In this document: in pieces, positions 8,136-15,497 of the stretch
How positions within the stretch are numbered: the stretch's first letter is position 1
Layout of the letters: every line of letters starts with the position of its first letter
Source: Bacteriovoracaceae bacterium
GTDB lineage: Bacteria > Bdellovibrionota > Bacteriovoracia > Bacteriovoracales > Bacteriovoracaceae
Direction: 5' to 3'
Assembly: GCA_007116425.1 (NCBI GenBank)
Contig: SKIL01000024.1
Span: forward strand, 1-16,561
DNA: 16,561 nucleotides
Program-made: the position numbers and the translations under genes
Notes under the pieces: generated by a model
What the model saw: the letters and a program-made list of their open reading frames with translations, nothing else
Databases searched by the model: none
Told to the model about the DNA's origin: nothing

Positions 8136-8164
8136 ATCGTAGCGAAAAGCAAAGCTCAAGTCTA
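8136..8164 (-). promoter_or_regulatory. Possible sigma-70 promoter for rng
   Basis: On the minus strand TAGACT (8159-8164) and TACGAT (8136-8141) are separated by 17 bases; each matches the consensus at four of six positions. They lie in the 88-bp gap between the transporter gene and rng and would give a leader of about 40 bases. Plausible, but not strong. Confidence 0.3.
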
Positions 8165-8178
8165 TGGGCAACGCAAAT

Positions 8179-9393
8179 TTAGAGAAGCATTCCAGCAATA
8201 CTGGCCGTCATTAAGCAAGCTAGAGTTCCACCGATTAGCGACTTGACACCAAGCAGTGCGAGATCTTTTCTTCGGTCTGGTGCTAAAGAACCGATTCCTC
8301 CCACCTGAATAGCAATTGAAGCAAAGTTAGCAAAACCACAAAGAGCATAGGTTGAAATAATAACAGCACGCTCCGAAATCTCACCCATCACTTGCTGAAG
8401 TCCCATATAAGCAACAAATTCATTCAAAATGAGTTTTTGTCCAAGCAGGTTTCCAACCGCGAGACAGTCATCAATTGGGACCCCCATCATAAAAGCGACA
8501 GGAAAAAAGAGAACTCCAAAAACTAGCTCTAAACTCAAGCTATCAAAACCAACGAGGCCACCAAGTCCACCTAAAATACCATTGACCAGAGCAATTAAAG
8601 CAATAAAAGCAATGAGCATTCCCCCGACATTAAAAGAAAGCTTCAAACCTTCCGCGGCCCCACTAGCGGCGGCGTCGACTAAATTTACTGTCTCCCGCGG
8701 AAGATCGACCTTGATGTCTCCCTTTGTCACCGACTCTCCAGTCTCTGGAACCATCATCTTTGCGACAACAAGTGCGGCCGGAGCAGACATAACCGAAGCG
8801 GCCAAAAGGTGGCCGGCATCAATTCCAAAGCCAACATATGCCGCCAAAACTCCACCCGCAACAGTCGCCATTCCGCCGGTCATAAGCGCCATCAATTCAG
8901 AGCGAGTCATTTTGGAAATAAAAGGTCGAATAACTAATGGAGCTTCAGTCTGGCCGGCAAAAACATTTGCTGCTGCCGCTAAAGACTCTGCTCCACTTGT
9001 TCCCATAATTTTAACCATGATCTTAGCTGCAATCTTAATTAAAATCTGCATGATACCAATATGATAAAGAATGCTCATGAGCGCACTCATAAAGACAATT
9101 GTAGGTAAAACCATTGTAAAGAAAACAAAACCGACGTGGTCATAATTGGCCAAGTTTCCAAAAACAAAAGATGATCCCTCTTGCGTATAGTCGAGCACAC
9201 GGGCAAAACCAACTCGAGCGGCTTCAAAAAAAGCCTGTCCAAAGGCACTTTTTAACACAATCAAACCGAGACCGAGCTGAAGTGCTAGACCACTTAAAAC
9301 GGTTCGCCACTGAATATCTTTACGTGAAGAGCTAATTAAATAGGCCACAAAAATAAAGAGCAATAGCCCTAGAAAAGAAATCACTCGCTCCAA
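8179..9393 (-). CDS. nupC: Concentrative nucleoside transporter (CNT/NupC family)
   Basis: An inner-membrane permease of 404 residues that imports nucleosides by symport with H+ or Na+. It has the CNT layout: N-terminal hydrophobic helices (about 4-22 and 32-52), then the transport core with the hairpin-1 signature GQTEAP (147-152). A central set of helices follows, then NEF with E325, and the hairpin-2 motif GFANFASI (N356, S359). These are the residues that contact base and ribose in the structurally known family member. Length agrees with bacterial CNTs. The start is TTG, supported by AGGAG six bases upstream; no ATG nearby keeps the first helix intact. The divergent phosphorylase pair downstream of 10089 would metabolise its cargo. 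Exact nucleoside specificity and coupling ion cannot be read from sequence. Confidence 0.93.
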   Translation of the reverse strand: MERVISFLGLLLFIFVAYLISSSRKDIQWRTVLSGLALQLGLGLIVLKSAFGQAFFEAARVGFARVLDYTQEGSSFVFGNLANYDHVGFVFFTMVLPTIVFMSALMSILYHIGIMQILIKIAAKIMVKIMGTSGAESLAAAANVFAGQTEAPLVIRPFISKMTRSELMALMTGGMATVAGGVLAAYVGFGIDAGHLLAASVMSAPAALVVAKMMVPETGESVTKGDIKVDLPRETVNLVDAAASGAAEGLKLSFNVGGMLIAFIALIALVNGILGGLGGLVGFDSLSLELVFGVLFFPVAFMMGVPIDDCLAVGNLLGQKLILNEFVAYMGLQQVMGEISERAVIISTYALCGFANFASIAIQVGGIGSLAPDRRKDLALLGVKSLIGGTLACLMTASIAGMLL

Positions 9394-9399
9394 CTTAGT

Positions 9400-9404
9400 C
9401 TCCT
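9400..9404 (-). promoter_or_regulatory. Ribosome binding site AGGAG that supports the TTG start of nupC
   Basis: AGGAG lies six bases upstream of TTG 9393. This spacing is optimal and makes the non-ATG start credible. Confidence 0.65.
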
Positions 9405-9442
9405 GAAAAACAATGCGTCAGATTTCTTTTAAATCAAATGAG

Positions 9443-9474
9443 GTGAATATTCAGCTCTTTTTTTAAATATTCAC
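9443..9474. repeat. 9-bp perfect inverted repeat upstream of nupC
   Basis: GTGAATATT (9443-9451) and AATATTCAC (9466-9474) are perfect complements separated by 14 bases, within the 86-bp gap between the small membrane protein gene and nupC. The stem is AT-rich with no T-tract after it on the minus strand, so it is not a good terminator. An operator for nupC, or an mRNA hairpin protecting the upstream transcript end, is more likely. Confidence 0.5.
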
Positions 9475-9479
9475 AGTTT

Positions 9480-9956
9480 TTAGAAATCAATCGTGTATTG
9501 AAACTGTAAAGGTACTCCCAAATCTGAACCAGAAGCGCTTGAGAAGACACTCGGAGACCCTTGAAGTCCCTGAGATGAAAGGCCGTGCCAACTCACTCTT
9601 TGTGAGGTGGAAAACTCTGGTGTGAGAGCATGCATTTCATAATAGGCCCGACTTTGATTGGCCTGATTATAAGCGACAACCCCCACCCCAACGATAATCC
9701 CTAGGGCACCACCAATGACAATATTTTTAAGATGGTCTCGAGGTGTATCGACAAAAGAAAGAGTGGAGAGACCCAAAATAGCTCCGGCCGCACCAATAGA
9801 CACAACGGTGAGAATATCCCGAACAGAATCTTCTACGATATCAGGTTCACGAGCTTCCACAGCGCTAGGCGTCCAAAGAATCAATTGAAAACAAATCAAA
9901 AGAGCAGAAGTTTTTGAGATTATCTTTTTAACGCAAAAGGACATAATTTGACCCAT
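9480..9956 (-). CDS. Small exported/membrane protein with glycine-rich helices, unknown function (158 aa)
   Basis: Not assigned to a named family. ATG 9956 is chosen because GGGAG lies six to seven bases upstream; the longer TTG-started form overlaps that site. Residues 9-35 resemble a signal peptide (hydrophobic LLICFQLILW, cleavage near VEA-REP). Two Gly-rich hydrophobic segments follow, about 49-68 (VVSIGAAGAILGLSTLSF) and 79-97 (IVIGGALGIIVGVGVVAY), joined by a short charged turn (DTPRDHLKN). They look like a membrane hairpin with glycine-zipper spacing. The C-terminal 60 residues are Ser/Gln-rich and end in LQFQYTIDF, with hydrophobic residues at alternate positions and a final Phe. It is transcribed away from the phosphorylase operon, so shared control from the 132-bp divergent region is possible. 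Confidence 0.75.
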   Translation of the reverse strand: MGQIMSFCVKKIISKTSALLICFQLILWTPSAVEAREPDIVEDSVRDILTVVSIGAAGAILGLSTLSFVDTPRDHLKNIVIGGALGIIVGVGVVAYNQANQSRAYYEMHALTPEFSTSQRVSWHGLSSQGLQGSPSVFSSASGSDLGVPLQFQYTIDF

Positions 9957-9985
9957 GAAGCTCTCCCTCAATAAGAGTATTTGAT

Positions 9986-10075
9986 GATAAGAAATAACTT
10001 TGCAACTTGATTTTACATCCTCAAAGAAAAGCGCTTAAGATAGCTTTCTTATCAAAATACTAATTATAACTTTGC
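9986..10075. repeat. Paired repeats in the divergent promoter region
   Basis: Two repeat pairs lie in the 132 bases between the divergent genes. GATAAGAAA (9986-9994) and TTTCTTATC (10045-10053) are perfect inverted copies. ATAACTTTGC (9994-10003 and 10066-10075) is a perfect direct repeat 72 bases apart, one copy close to each gene. Binding sites for a regulator acting on both promoters are a reasonable reading; no known operator consensus is matched. Confidence 0.4.
10065..10070 (+). promoter_or_regulatory. Possible -10 element (TATAAC) for the nucleoside phosphorylase operon
   Basis: TATAAC matches the -10 consensus at five of six positions and would start transcription near 10077, leaving a leader of only about 12 bases. 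No clear -35 is seen at 16-18 bases, so activation by a regulator is possible. Confidence 0.35.
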
Positions 10076-10088
10076 GTGGTTTTTCATC

Positions 10089-11465
10089 ATGAGTCAAGAA
10101 GTCAAGTCCCAGCAAAACAGTGAGTTATCTCCTTATGAAATCATCACTCTTAAAAGAGATGGAGAGAAGCTAACAGAGCAACAAATTAAGACTTTTATTA
10201 ATGATTACTCCAACGGAAACATACCAGACTATCAAATGAGTGCCCTACTGATGGCCATTTACTTAAAAGGAATGGACCCAGAGGAAACAGCGGCCCTTAC
10301 TCAGGCCATGCTCAAATCAGGGAAAGAACTTGATTTTGAGGGAGACCTGACTTCTGTCGACAAACACTCTACGGGTGGAGTGGGGGATAAAGCATCGTTC
10401 GTTCTGGCCCCGATAGCTAGTGCTTGTGGAGTCAAAGTACCAATGATGGCCGGAAGAGGCTTAGGGCATACCGGCGGAACAATTGATAAAGTTGAATCAA
10501 TTCCTGGATTTAAGGCAGAACTTGAGCTGACAGATTTTTTTAATATGGTTCAAGAGCACGGTCTGGCGCTAACCGGTCAAACCAAAGAGATTGCCCCTGC
10601 AGATAAAAAAATCTACGCTCTTAGAGATGTCACCGCCACAGTAGAATCAATTCCTCTCATAACGGCCTCTATAATGAGTAAAAAATTGGCAGAGGGGGCC
10701 CTCGGTATTGTCATGGATGTCAAAACTGGATCTGGGGCCTTTATGCAAAAGCGTGAGGATGCTCTGGCCTTGGCGAAGTCACTGCAAAAAACTGCAGAAT
10801 TGGCCGGTAGATCTTTCTATTACGTTATTTCCGACATGAGTCAACCACTTGGTCATGCCATTGGAAATTCCCTTGAAATGATTGAGTCCGCTGAATGTTT
10901 GAAGGGAGAAGGACCTCAGGATTTAGAAGAACTCAGTGTTCACCTGGCAGGAGCTATGATTTATCTCGCTGGCAAGGCCAAGAGTGTTGAGGACGGAGTC
11001 GACAAAGCAAAAGCAGCGCTAAGTAGTGGCAAGGCCCTGGAAGAGTTTCGAGAGATGATCAAGCGACAAGGAGGCTCAGTTGATTTTATTGACCGCCCCG
11101 ACTCGCTTGCTCTGGCCAGCGAGCGAACAGAAGTATTAGCTAAACAAGACGGACATATTGAAAGAATAAACTGTAAGAATTTAGGTTTACACTGTGTCAA
11201 GCTTGGAGGCGGAAGAAGAGTTCAAGAAGATAAAATTGACCATTCCGTAGGTCTACTTTTTTTTAAAAAAATTGGCCAAGAGGTGAAAATGGGAGACAAA
11301 ATTGCTACGATATATCACCGTAAAGAGCAGTCTGACTTGGTAAAAAAAATTGAGAGAGATATAGTAGAACGAGACGTTCAAATCTCTAACCAAAAAGTTG
11401 AAGCTCCACCATTAATATACGAGACAGGTGAATCACTTTCACATAAGAGAAAGGAATTAGCGTGA
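10089..11465 (+). CDS. pdp: Pyrimidine-nucleoside (thymidine) phosphorylase
   Basis: A cytoplasmic enzyme that splits thymidine/uridine (or deoxyuridine) with phosphate into base and (deoxy)ribose-1-phosphate. The 458-residue protein shows the family features: phosphate site KHSTGGVGD (92-100), the signature GRGLGHTGGTIDKVE (122-136), and base-binding R179, S194 and K198 at the spacing of E. coli thymidine phosphorylase. The segment DMSQPLGHAIGN is nearer to Gram-positive-type pyrimidine-nucleoside phosphorylase (Pdp) than to DeoA, hence the symbol, although deoA is an acceptable alternative. It is about 20 residues longer than usual, mostly at the N-terminus. The ATG lacks a clear Shine-Dalgarno (only GTGG 8-11 bases upstream). 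The stop overlaps the start of the next gene (GTGA), forming a salvage operon. Confidence 0.95.
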   Translation: MSQEVKSQQNSELSPYEIITLKRDGEKLTEQQIKTFINDYSNGNIPDYQMSALLMAIYLKGMDPEETAALTQAMLKSGKELDFEGDLTSVDKHSTGGVGDKASFVLAPIASACGVKVPMMAGRGLGHTGGTIDKVESIPGFKAELELTDFFNMVQEHGLALTGQTKEIAPADKKIYALRDVTATVESIPLITASIMSKKLAEGALGIVMDVKTGSGAFMQKREDALALAKSLQKTAELAGRSFYYVISDMSQPLGHAIGNSLEMIESAECLKGEGPQDLEELSVHLAGAMIYLAGKAKSVEDGVDKAKAALSSGKALEEFREMIKRQGGSVDFIDRPDSLALASERTEVLAKQDGHIERINCKNLGLHCVKLGGGRRVQEDKIDHSVGLLFFKKIGQEVKMGDKIATIYHRKEQSDLVKKIERDIVERDVQISNQKVEAPPLIYETGESLSHKRKELA

Positions 11466-12322
11466 TAGACGGTCAAACTAAAGCACTCAAACAAGTTGAA
11501 GAAGTTAATGCTACCGTTGACTTCTTAAAAGCAAAAACTTCAATAAATCCTCAAGTCGCCATTGTTCTTGGTTCTGGACTAGGAAACTTTGCGGACGTTT
11601 TAAAAGACAAGTTTAGCCTCGATTACAGTGACATTCCTGGCTTTTTAGAGTGCTCTGTTCAAGGTCATCAAGGACAACTTCATTTTGGAAAAATTGGAAA
11701 CGTCGAAGTTGTTCTTATGCAAGGACGCTTTCATTTTTACGAAGGGTATAAATTAGATCAAGTCGTCTTCCCGATAAAAGTTTTCGCTCAAATGGGATGT
11801 GAGCAATTGATTTTAACCAACGCTGCGGGTGGTATTCATACATCATATGCCCAAGGACAATTAGTTTTAATTCAAGACCATATCAATCTAACAGGACAAA
11901 ACCCTTTGGTTGGCAAAAATATTGAAAAATTTGGTCCTCGATTTCCAGACATGACTTATACGTATAATCCAACAATAAACGAACTCTTTATACAACAAGC
12001 AAAAGAGCTCAATATTGATCTCAAAACAGGAATCTATGCAGGTGTGCTTGGACCCACATACGAAACACCGGCCGAAGTAAGAATGCTCAAAACACTTGGT
12101 GCCGACCTTGTAGGTATGAGTACTGTTCCCGAGGCCATTATTGGTCACCATATGGGGATGAAAGTCACAGGAATTTCATGTGTCACAAATATGGCCGCTG
12201 GAATTTCCAAAATAGAACTAAAACATGAAGATATTAAGGATGTGGCCAATAAAGTCATGGCCGACTTTTCATCGCTAGTGGAAAAAACAATTGAGAATAA
12301 ATTTCCAACTAGGCATACTTAA
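11462..12322 (+). CDS. punA: Purine-nucleoside phosphorylase (trimeric PNP class)
   Basis: A cytoplasmic enzyme converting inosine/guanosine and their deoxy forms plus phosphate to the free purine and (deoxy)ribose-1-phosphate. The 286 residues match the trimeric, mammalian-like class. Phosphate site residues are S38 (LGSGLG), H69 (QGHQG) and R89/H91 (QGRFHFYEGY). Base and ribose residues are E201 (GPTYETPAE), M219 (VGMST) and N243 (TNMAAG), which even keep the human PNP numbering. The presence of N243 and E201 predicts 6-oxopurine rather than adenosine preference (known for this class). The start is GTG, overlapping the upstream TGA by four bases, with AAGGA seven bases upstream, so translation is probably coupled to the pyrimidine enzyme. 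Confidence 0.96.
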   Translation: MIDGQTKALKQVEEVNATVDFLKAKTSINPQVAIVLGSGLGNFADVLKDKFSLDYSDIPGFLECSVQGHQGQLHFGKIGNVEVVLMQGRFHFYEGYKLDQVVFPIKVFAQMGCEQLILTNAAGGIHTSYAQGQLVLIQDHINLTGQNPLVGKNIEKFGPRFPDMTYTYNPTINELFIQQAKELNIDLKTGIYAGVLGPTYETPAEVRMLKTLGADLVGMSTVPEAIIGHHMGMKVTGISCVTNMAAGISKIELKHEDIKDVANKVMADFSSLVEKTIENKFPTRHT

Positions 12323-12380
12323 ATTTTCCATTATTATGGAATAAATAAAAACCGCACCAAAGATCGAGCGAATGTTCGAT

Positions 12381-12388
12381 AGGAAGGA
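12381..12388 (+). promoter_or_regulatory. Ribosome binding site AGGAAGGA for the DEDDh exonuclease
   Basis: A purine-rich Shine-Dalgarno lies three bases from the ATG at 12392. No clear terminator or promoter was found in the 69-bp gap after punA, so readthrough from the salvage operon is possible. Confidence 0.6.
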
Positions 12389-12391
12389 AAA

Positions 12392-13717
12392 ATGTCTGAA
12401 TCTTCGGCCTCTGAATCACACCAACTCTTAAAATCTCTTGAATTTTGTGTCTTTGACCTTGAGACGACCGGCGGTAATCAAGACAAAGATAAAATCATTG
12501 AGATCGGAATGGTTAAAATTAAAGACTTAGAGATCACAGAGAAAAAAGGCATGCTGATCAGGCCTGAAATAAAGATCCCTGACTTCATTCAAAAGCTTAC
12601 TAATATCTCACAAAAAGATGTAAAAGAATCTCCTGTCATCGAAGATGTTATCGATGAGATTTTAAACTTTATGGGTGACTCTATTTTAGTAGCTCACAAT
12701 ACATCATTTGATGTCCCATTCTTTAACTCTGTATTACGCCGCCTCGGAAAGCCTGAACTGAAAAATAATACCTTGTGTACCAACCTTATGACCAAGTACA
12801 TGATTCCAAACTTAATGAATTCAAACCTTAACTATATGAGTAGAATTTTTAAGATTGGACACAACAAAGCGCACAGAGCTCTCGATGATGCTGAGGCGAC
12901 AGCAGAACTGCTCTTAAAGTATTTGCGTATTTTTGAGCACAAAAACATCAGCAAGGTCAATAACCTCTATTACCCTCGCAATCGTTTCGAGTTAGATCGG
13001 GCCAATTTCAAGAAAGGTGACGATATAGAGCTAGTTGAAAAAAAATTGCTCGAAGTAAAATGTTCGGCCCTTGTAACTTTTAAAGGGGAAAATGGAATTA
13101 TACTTTACTCACTCCCCTATAATGGAAGTAAAACAGATCGAAATAAAATTCTAGAAAAATCAAAAGAGGTTGACTGGGAAAATATCACGATTAAGCTCTA
13201 CGGCCCCTTATTAGAAAGCATTGTTCACCTCAATACTCTTTACTCTAAACTCGAAGCAAACCAACGCCAGGATATTTTTGATCATCTATGCCAAGAACAC
13301 CTTCCCGAGTTAGACTTCAAGACAGGTAGTAAGCTTGAAAGTCCGGTTGACGAACAAGTTGACTTCATTATCTTGCATCACTTAGTTCCAGAGCAAATGA
13401 TTATTTATCCAATTCAGTCTTTACACCCAAGAAGTGAGTTAATCTTTAGATATCCAGGCCATAAGAAAAAGCTTGTTCAGTATATCAACTCAAAGGGTGC
13501 TAAGATCAAAACTCAAAAGCTAAAGAAAGTTCACTTTCACCCTCAATTGAAACAGTTTCTTGATCACTACTTAGTAAAAATCAAGGACAGCAATAATGAT
13601 GTATTTATGTTTTCAAGAAAGCTAGTAAAAAAGGGGCCACAACATTTCCATGAAGCCGTTGAAGAGTTCCTAGACAAGAATCCTAATCCATATAATTTCC
13701 CAAGAGACTTTATATAA
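12392..13717 (+). CDS. DEDDh-family 3'-5' exonuclease (DnaQ-like) with unknown C-terminal half
   Basis: A 441-residue protein. Residues about 15-182 are an RNase-T/DnaQ-type exonuclease domain with all catalytic residues: D22 and E24 (FDLETTGG), D107 (HNTSFDVPF), H161 and D166 (HRALDDAEAT), the H-x4-D spacing of the DEDDh group. This domain removes nucleotides from 3' ends of DNA or RNA using two metal ions. Residues about 190-441 match no domain that I recognise. They are lysine-rich and mixed alpha/beta in appearance, with clusters such as PGHKKKLVQYINSKGAKIKTQKLKKVHFHP near 354-383, which may bind nucleic acid. It is far longer than the polymerase III epsilon subunit of E. coli (about 243 residues) and lacks a GIY-YIG motif, so a dedicated repair or degradation exonuclease is more likely than the proofreader. 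It ends 8 bases inside the convergent gene. Confidence 0.88.
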   Translation: MSESSASESHQLLKSLEFCVFDLETTGGNQDKDKIIEIGMVKIKDLEITEKKGMLIRPEIKIPDFIQKLTNISQKDVKESPVIEDVIDEILNFMGDSILVAHNTSFDVPFFNSVLRRLGKPELKNNTLCTNLMTKYMIPNLMNSNLNYMSRIFKIGHNKAHRALDDAEATAELLLKYLRIFEHKNISKVNNLYYPRNRFELDRANFKKGDDIELVEKKLLEVKCSALVTFKGENGIILYSLPYNGSKTDRNKILEKSKEVDWENITIKLYGPLLESIVHLNTLYSKLEANQRQDIFDHLCQEHLPELDFKTGSKLESPVDEQVDFIILHHLVPEQMIIYPIQSLHPRSELIFRYPGHKKKLVQYINSKGAKIKTQKLKKVHFHPQLKQFLDHYLVKIKDSNNDVFMFSRKLVKKGPQHFHEAVEEFLDKNPNPYNFPRDFI

Positions 13718-15497
13718 ACTTGAGCTCTTCTGAAGTTTTAAGCCTGATAATATCTGAAGCGATTATAATCTCCATCTCAGTCAACTCTACAAGATGGCGT
13801 AGAAGTTTCGATAAATTTAAATTAGAAAAATCGAAATCAGAATCTCTTAGTCCCTCACCTAGAGTTAGAGAAATTTCAAAACTACTCTCTCTAAGAATTA
13901 AACTAATTTTACGATCTTCAATTTCATGACCGACAAGCTGTAAATGAGAAATAGAGGTAAGAACATCTCCTAAAATCAAATAAAAGATCATAGACATAAT
14001 CGAACTATTAACCCCTGAAGCTATTCTGTCATCCACTTCAGTCGCAATATCAAAGCGCAGGTTTGACTCAATCATTCTAAATCTTAATAGACTTAGGGCT
14101 TGAGTTAGAGACGTTTCCACTGGAGACTTAGAGTCTTTTCCTTCACCATGAGATGAATACTCGTCAGGTCGAACTCTAGAAAAGCCAAGGAATACCCGAA
14201 TTAAGTCACGACATCTTTCAGCGCCTTCTTTCATTTGCTGAAGCGACTCGACTTGCTCGTCGGAAAGATTTTCCTCAAGACCTAAAAGCGAAATCGCGGC
14301 CAAGATTCCAGCAATCGGGTTATTAAGCTCATGAGCAATTGAGCTTGATATAATACCCAATTCTTGGCTTGAGATAGCACCCATTTTTTGTTTCTCTTGA
14401 AAGAGAGAGGTGGGAGGTCGAAATATATAGTAATAAACTTGCTTTCCATCATAGATTAAATCTTGTTTCAAAACTTTATAAATCTGCTCACCTTTCTCAT
14501 AGGTCTCTTCATCATTTAATCTGTAACAATCTTTAGGAAGAATATTTAAATGTGAAAAAGGTCGATTATGTAATATTAATTCTCCATCCTGAGTAAACAA
14601 AGCGATGGGCAAAGGTATTGAGTGAAATGATTGATTCCAAATCAATCCGAAAGACTGAACATCTTCAATACGTTTTTGATAGAAAATAAAATACTCAAAT
14701 TCCATTATCATTTCTGATGAAATAAATGACTTAACTTCATCAGAATAACTTGATGAAAACTCAACTACTAAAAAAACTTGTGAAGATGCATCACCATTAC
14801 GCTCTTTTTCAATGGGAAAAAGATAATCCACGTCCCTTAGATTTCTCAATGCTTCTCCAACGTGACCATTCTTAATGACTTTAACATTTAAACCTAATTC
14901 CCAATCCATAGATAGTCGATTAAACAAGAAGCTTAGTTCAAAAATATCTTCAACTAAAGATGACTCCAACTTAACATGATATAAGAAGCTCATTATACGC
15001 ACGACGGTATCTAAACGATTTTCGTCTTGCTTCACTCCTAAAGAGTTAATAGTCGATTGGATCATTTTGCCAGCTTGCTTAAAAGCACGATTGGAGTTTT
15101 CATAACTCATTTTTTGTAGATATAGAAAGAACTCTTCACTCGTCCTCTCTTCAATGAGCGGCAACAGCCCCAAGACTGACTGTGAAGTAATGTCGGCCTC
15201 CTCTAAGATAAAGAAGCGATCAGTTTTTCTCTGAAGGCCTAGTTCTAGCTCTTCTCTATCATCAGCAGTTGAATTCAAAAAAATAATCCAATCAAAAGGA
15301 GTTAATTTAAAATCCTTTTCGATTTCACGAAGTGACTGAATTTCATTGAGAAGAAAGCACTTGGGAAAATTTTGATTCGTAGACTTTAAAGCATCTGAGC
15401 GAGGACTTCTCGTTTTTTGTAGAAGATCTGAAGGAAGAAAGTTTCCAGAGCAGTAATTTACAATATCAATATCAAATTCAATAAGTTTTTTCATCAT
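13710..15497 (-). CDS. Sensor histidine kinase-like protein with degenerate ATPase domain (pseudokinase)
   Basis: A 595-residue soluble protein (no membrane segment). Residues 1-120 might be a decayed receiver-like fold (DWIIFLNS, then RFFILEEAD). Residues about 210-285 look GAF-like (SQVFLVVEFSSS) and about 290-365 PAS-like (IPLPIALFTQDGELILHNRPF). The HisKA part is clear: SSIAHELNNPIAGI with phospho-acceptor H389. The following ATPase region (about 465-590) keeps the helix/strand pattern but not the motifs: the N-box Asn aligns with G510, DxGxG reads TLGEG (Asp lost, 545-549), the ATP lid is nearly absent, and the GLGLS box reads NLNLS. ATP-dependent autophosphorylation therefore looks unlikely. 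The start overlaps xseA by 20 bases with no clear Shine-Dalgarno, suggesting coupled translation. No partner response regulator is in the window. Confidence 0.85.
   Translation of the reverse strand: MMKKLIEFDIDIVNYCSGNFLPSDLLQKTRSPRSDALKSTNQNFPKCFLLNEIQSLREIEKDFKLTPFDWIIFLNSTADDREELELGLQRKTDRFFILEEADITSQSVLGLLPLIEERTSEEFFLYLQKMSYENSNRAFKQAGKMIQSTINSLGVKQDENRLDTVVRIMSFLYHVKLESSLVEDIFELSFLFNRLSMDWELGLNVKVIKNGHVGEALRNLRDVDYLFPIEKERNGDASSQVFLVVEFSSSYSDEVKSFISSEMIMEFEYFIFYQKRIEDVQSFGLIWNQSFHSIPLPIALFTQDGELILHNRPFSHLNILPKDCYRLNDEETYEKGEQIYKVLKQDLIYDGKQVYYYIFRPPTSLFQEKQKMGAISSQELGIISSSIAHELNNPIAGILAAISLLGLEENLSDEQVESLQQMKEGAERCRDLIRVFLGFSRVRPDEYSSHGEGKDSKSPVETSLTQALSLLRFRMIESNLRFDIATEVDDRIASGVNSSIMSMIFYLILGDVLTSISHLQLVGHEIEDRKISLILRESSFEISLTLGEGLRDSDFDFSNLNLSKLLRHLVELTEMEIIIASDIIRLKTSEELKFI

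Noticed and set aside
8429..9064. 211-residue plus-strand reading frame inside the nupC region
   Set aside because: Antisense to a clear CNT transporter gene; its Pro/Ala/Lys/Ser-rich composition is what the opposite strand of a Leu/Gly/Ala-rich membrane protein produces, and it has no recognisable domain.
12326..12341. TTCCAT-TATT-ATGGAA hairpin after punA
   Set aside because: Only a 6-bp AT-rich stem and no T-tract on either side, so too weak to call as a terminator.
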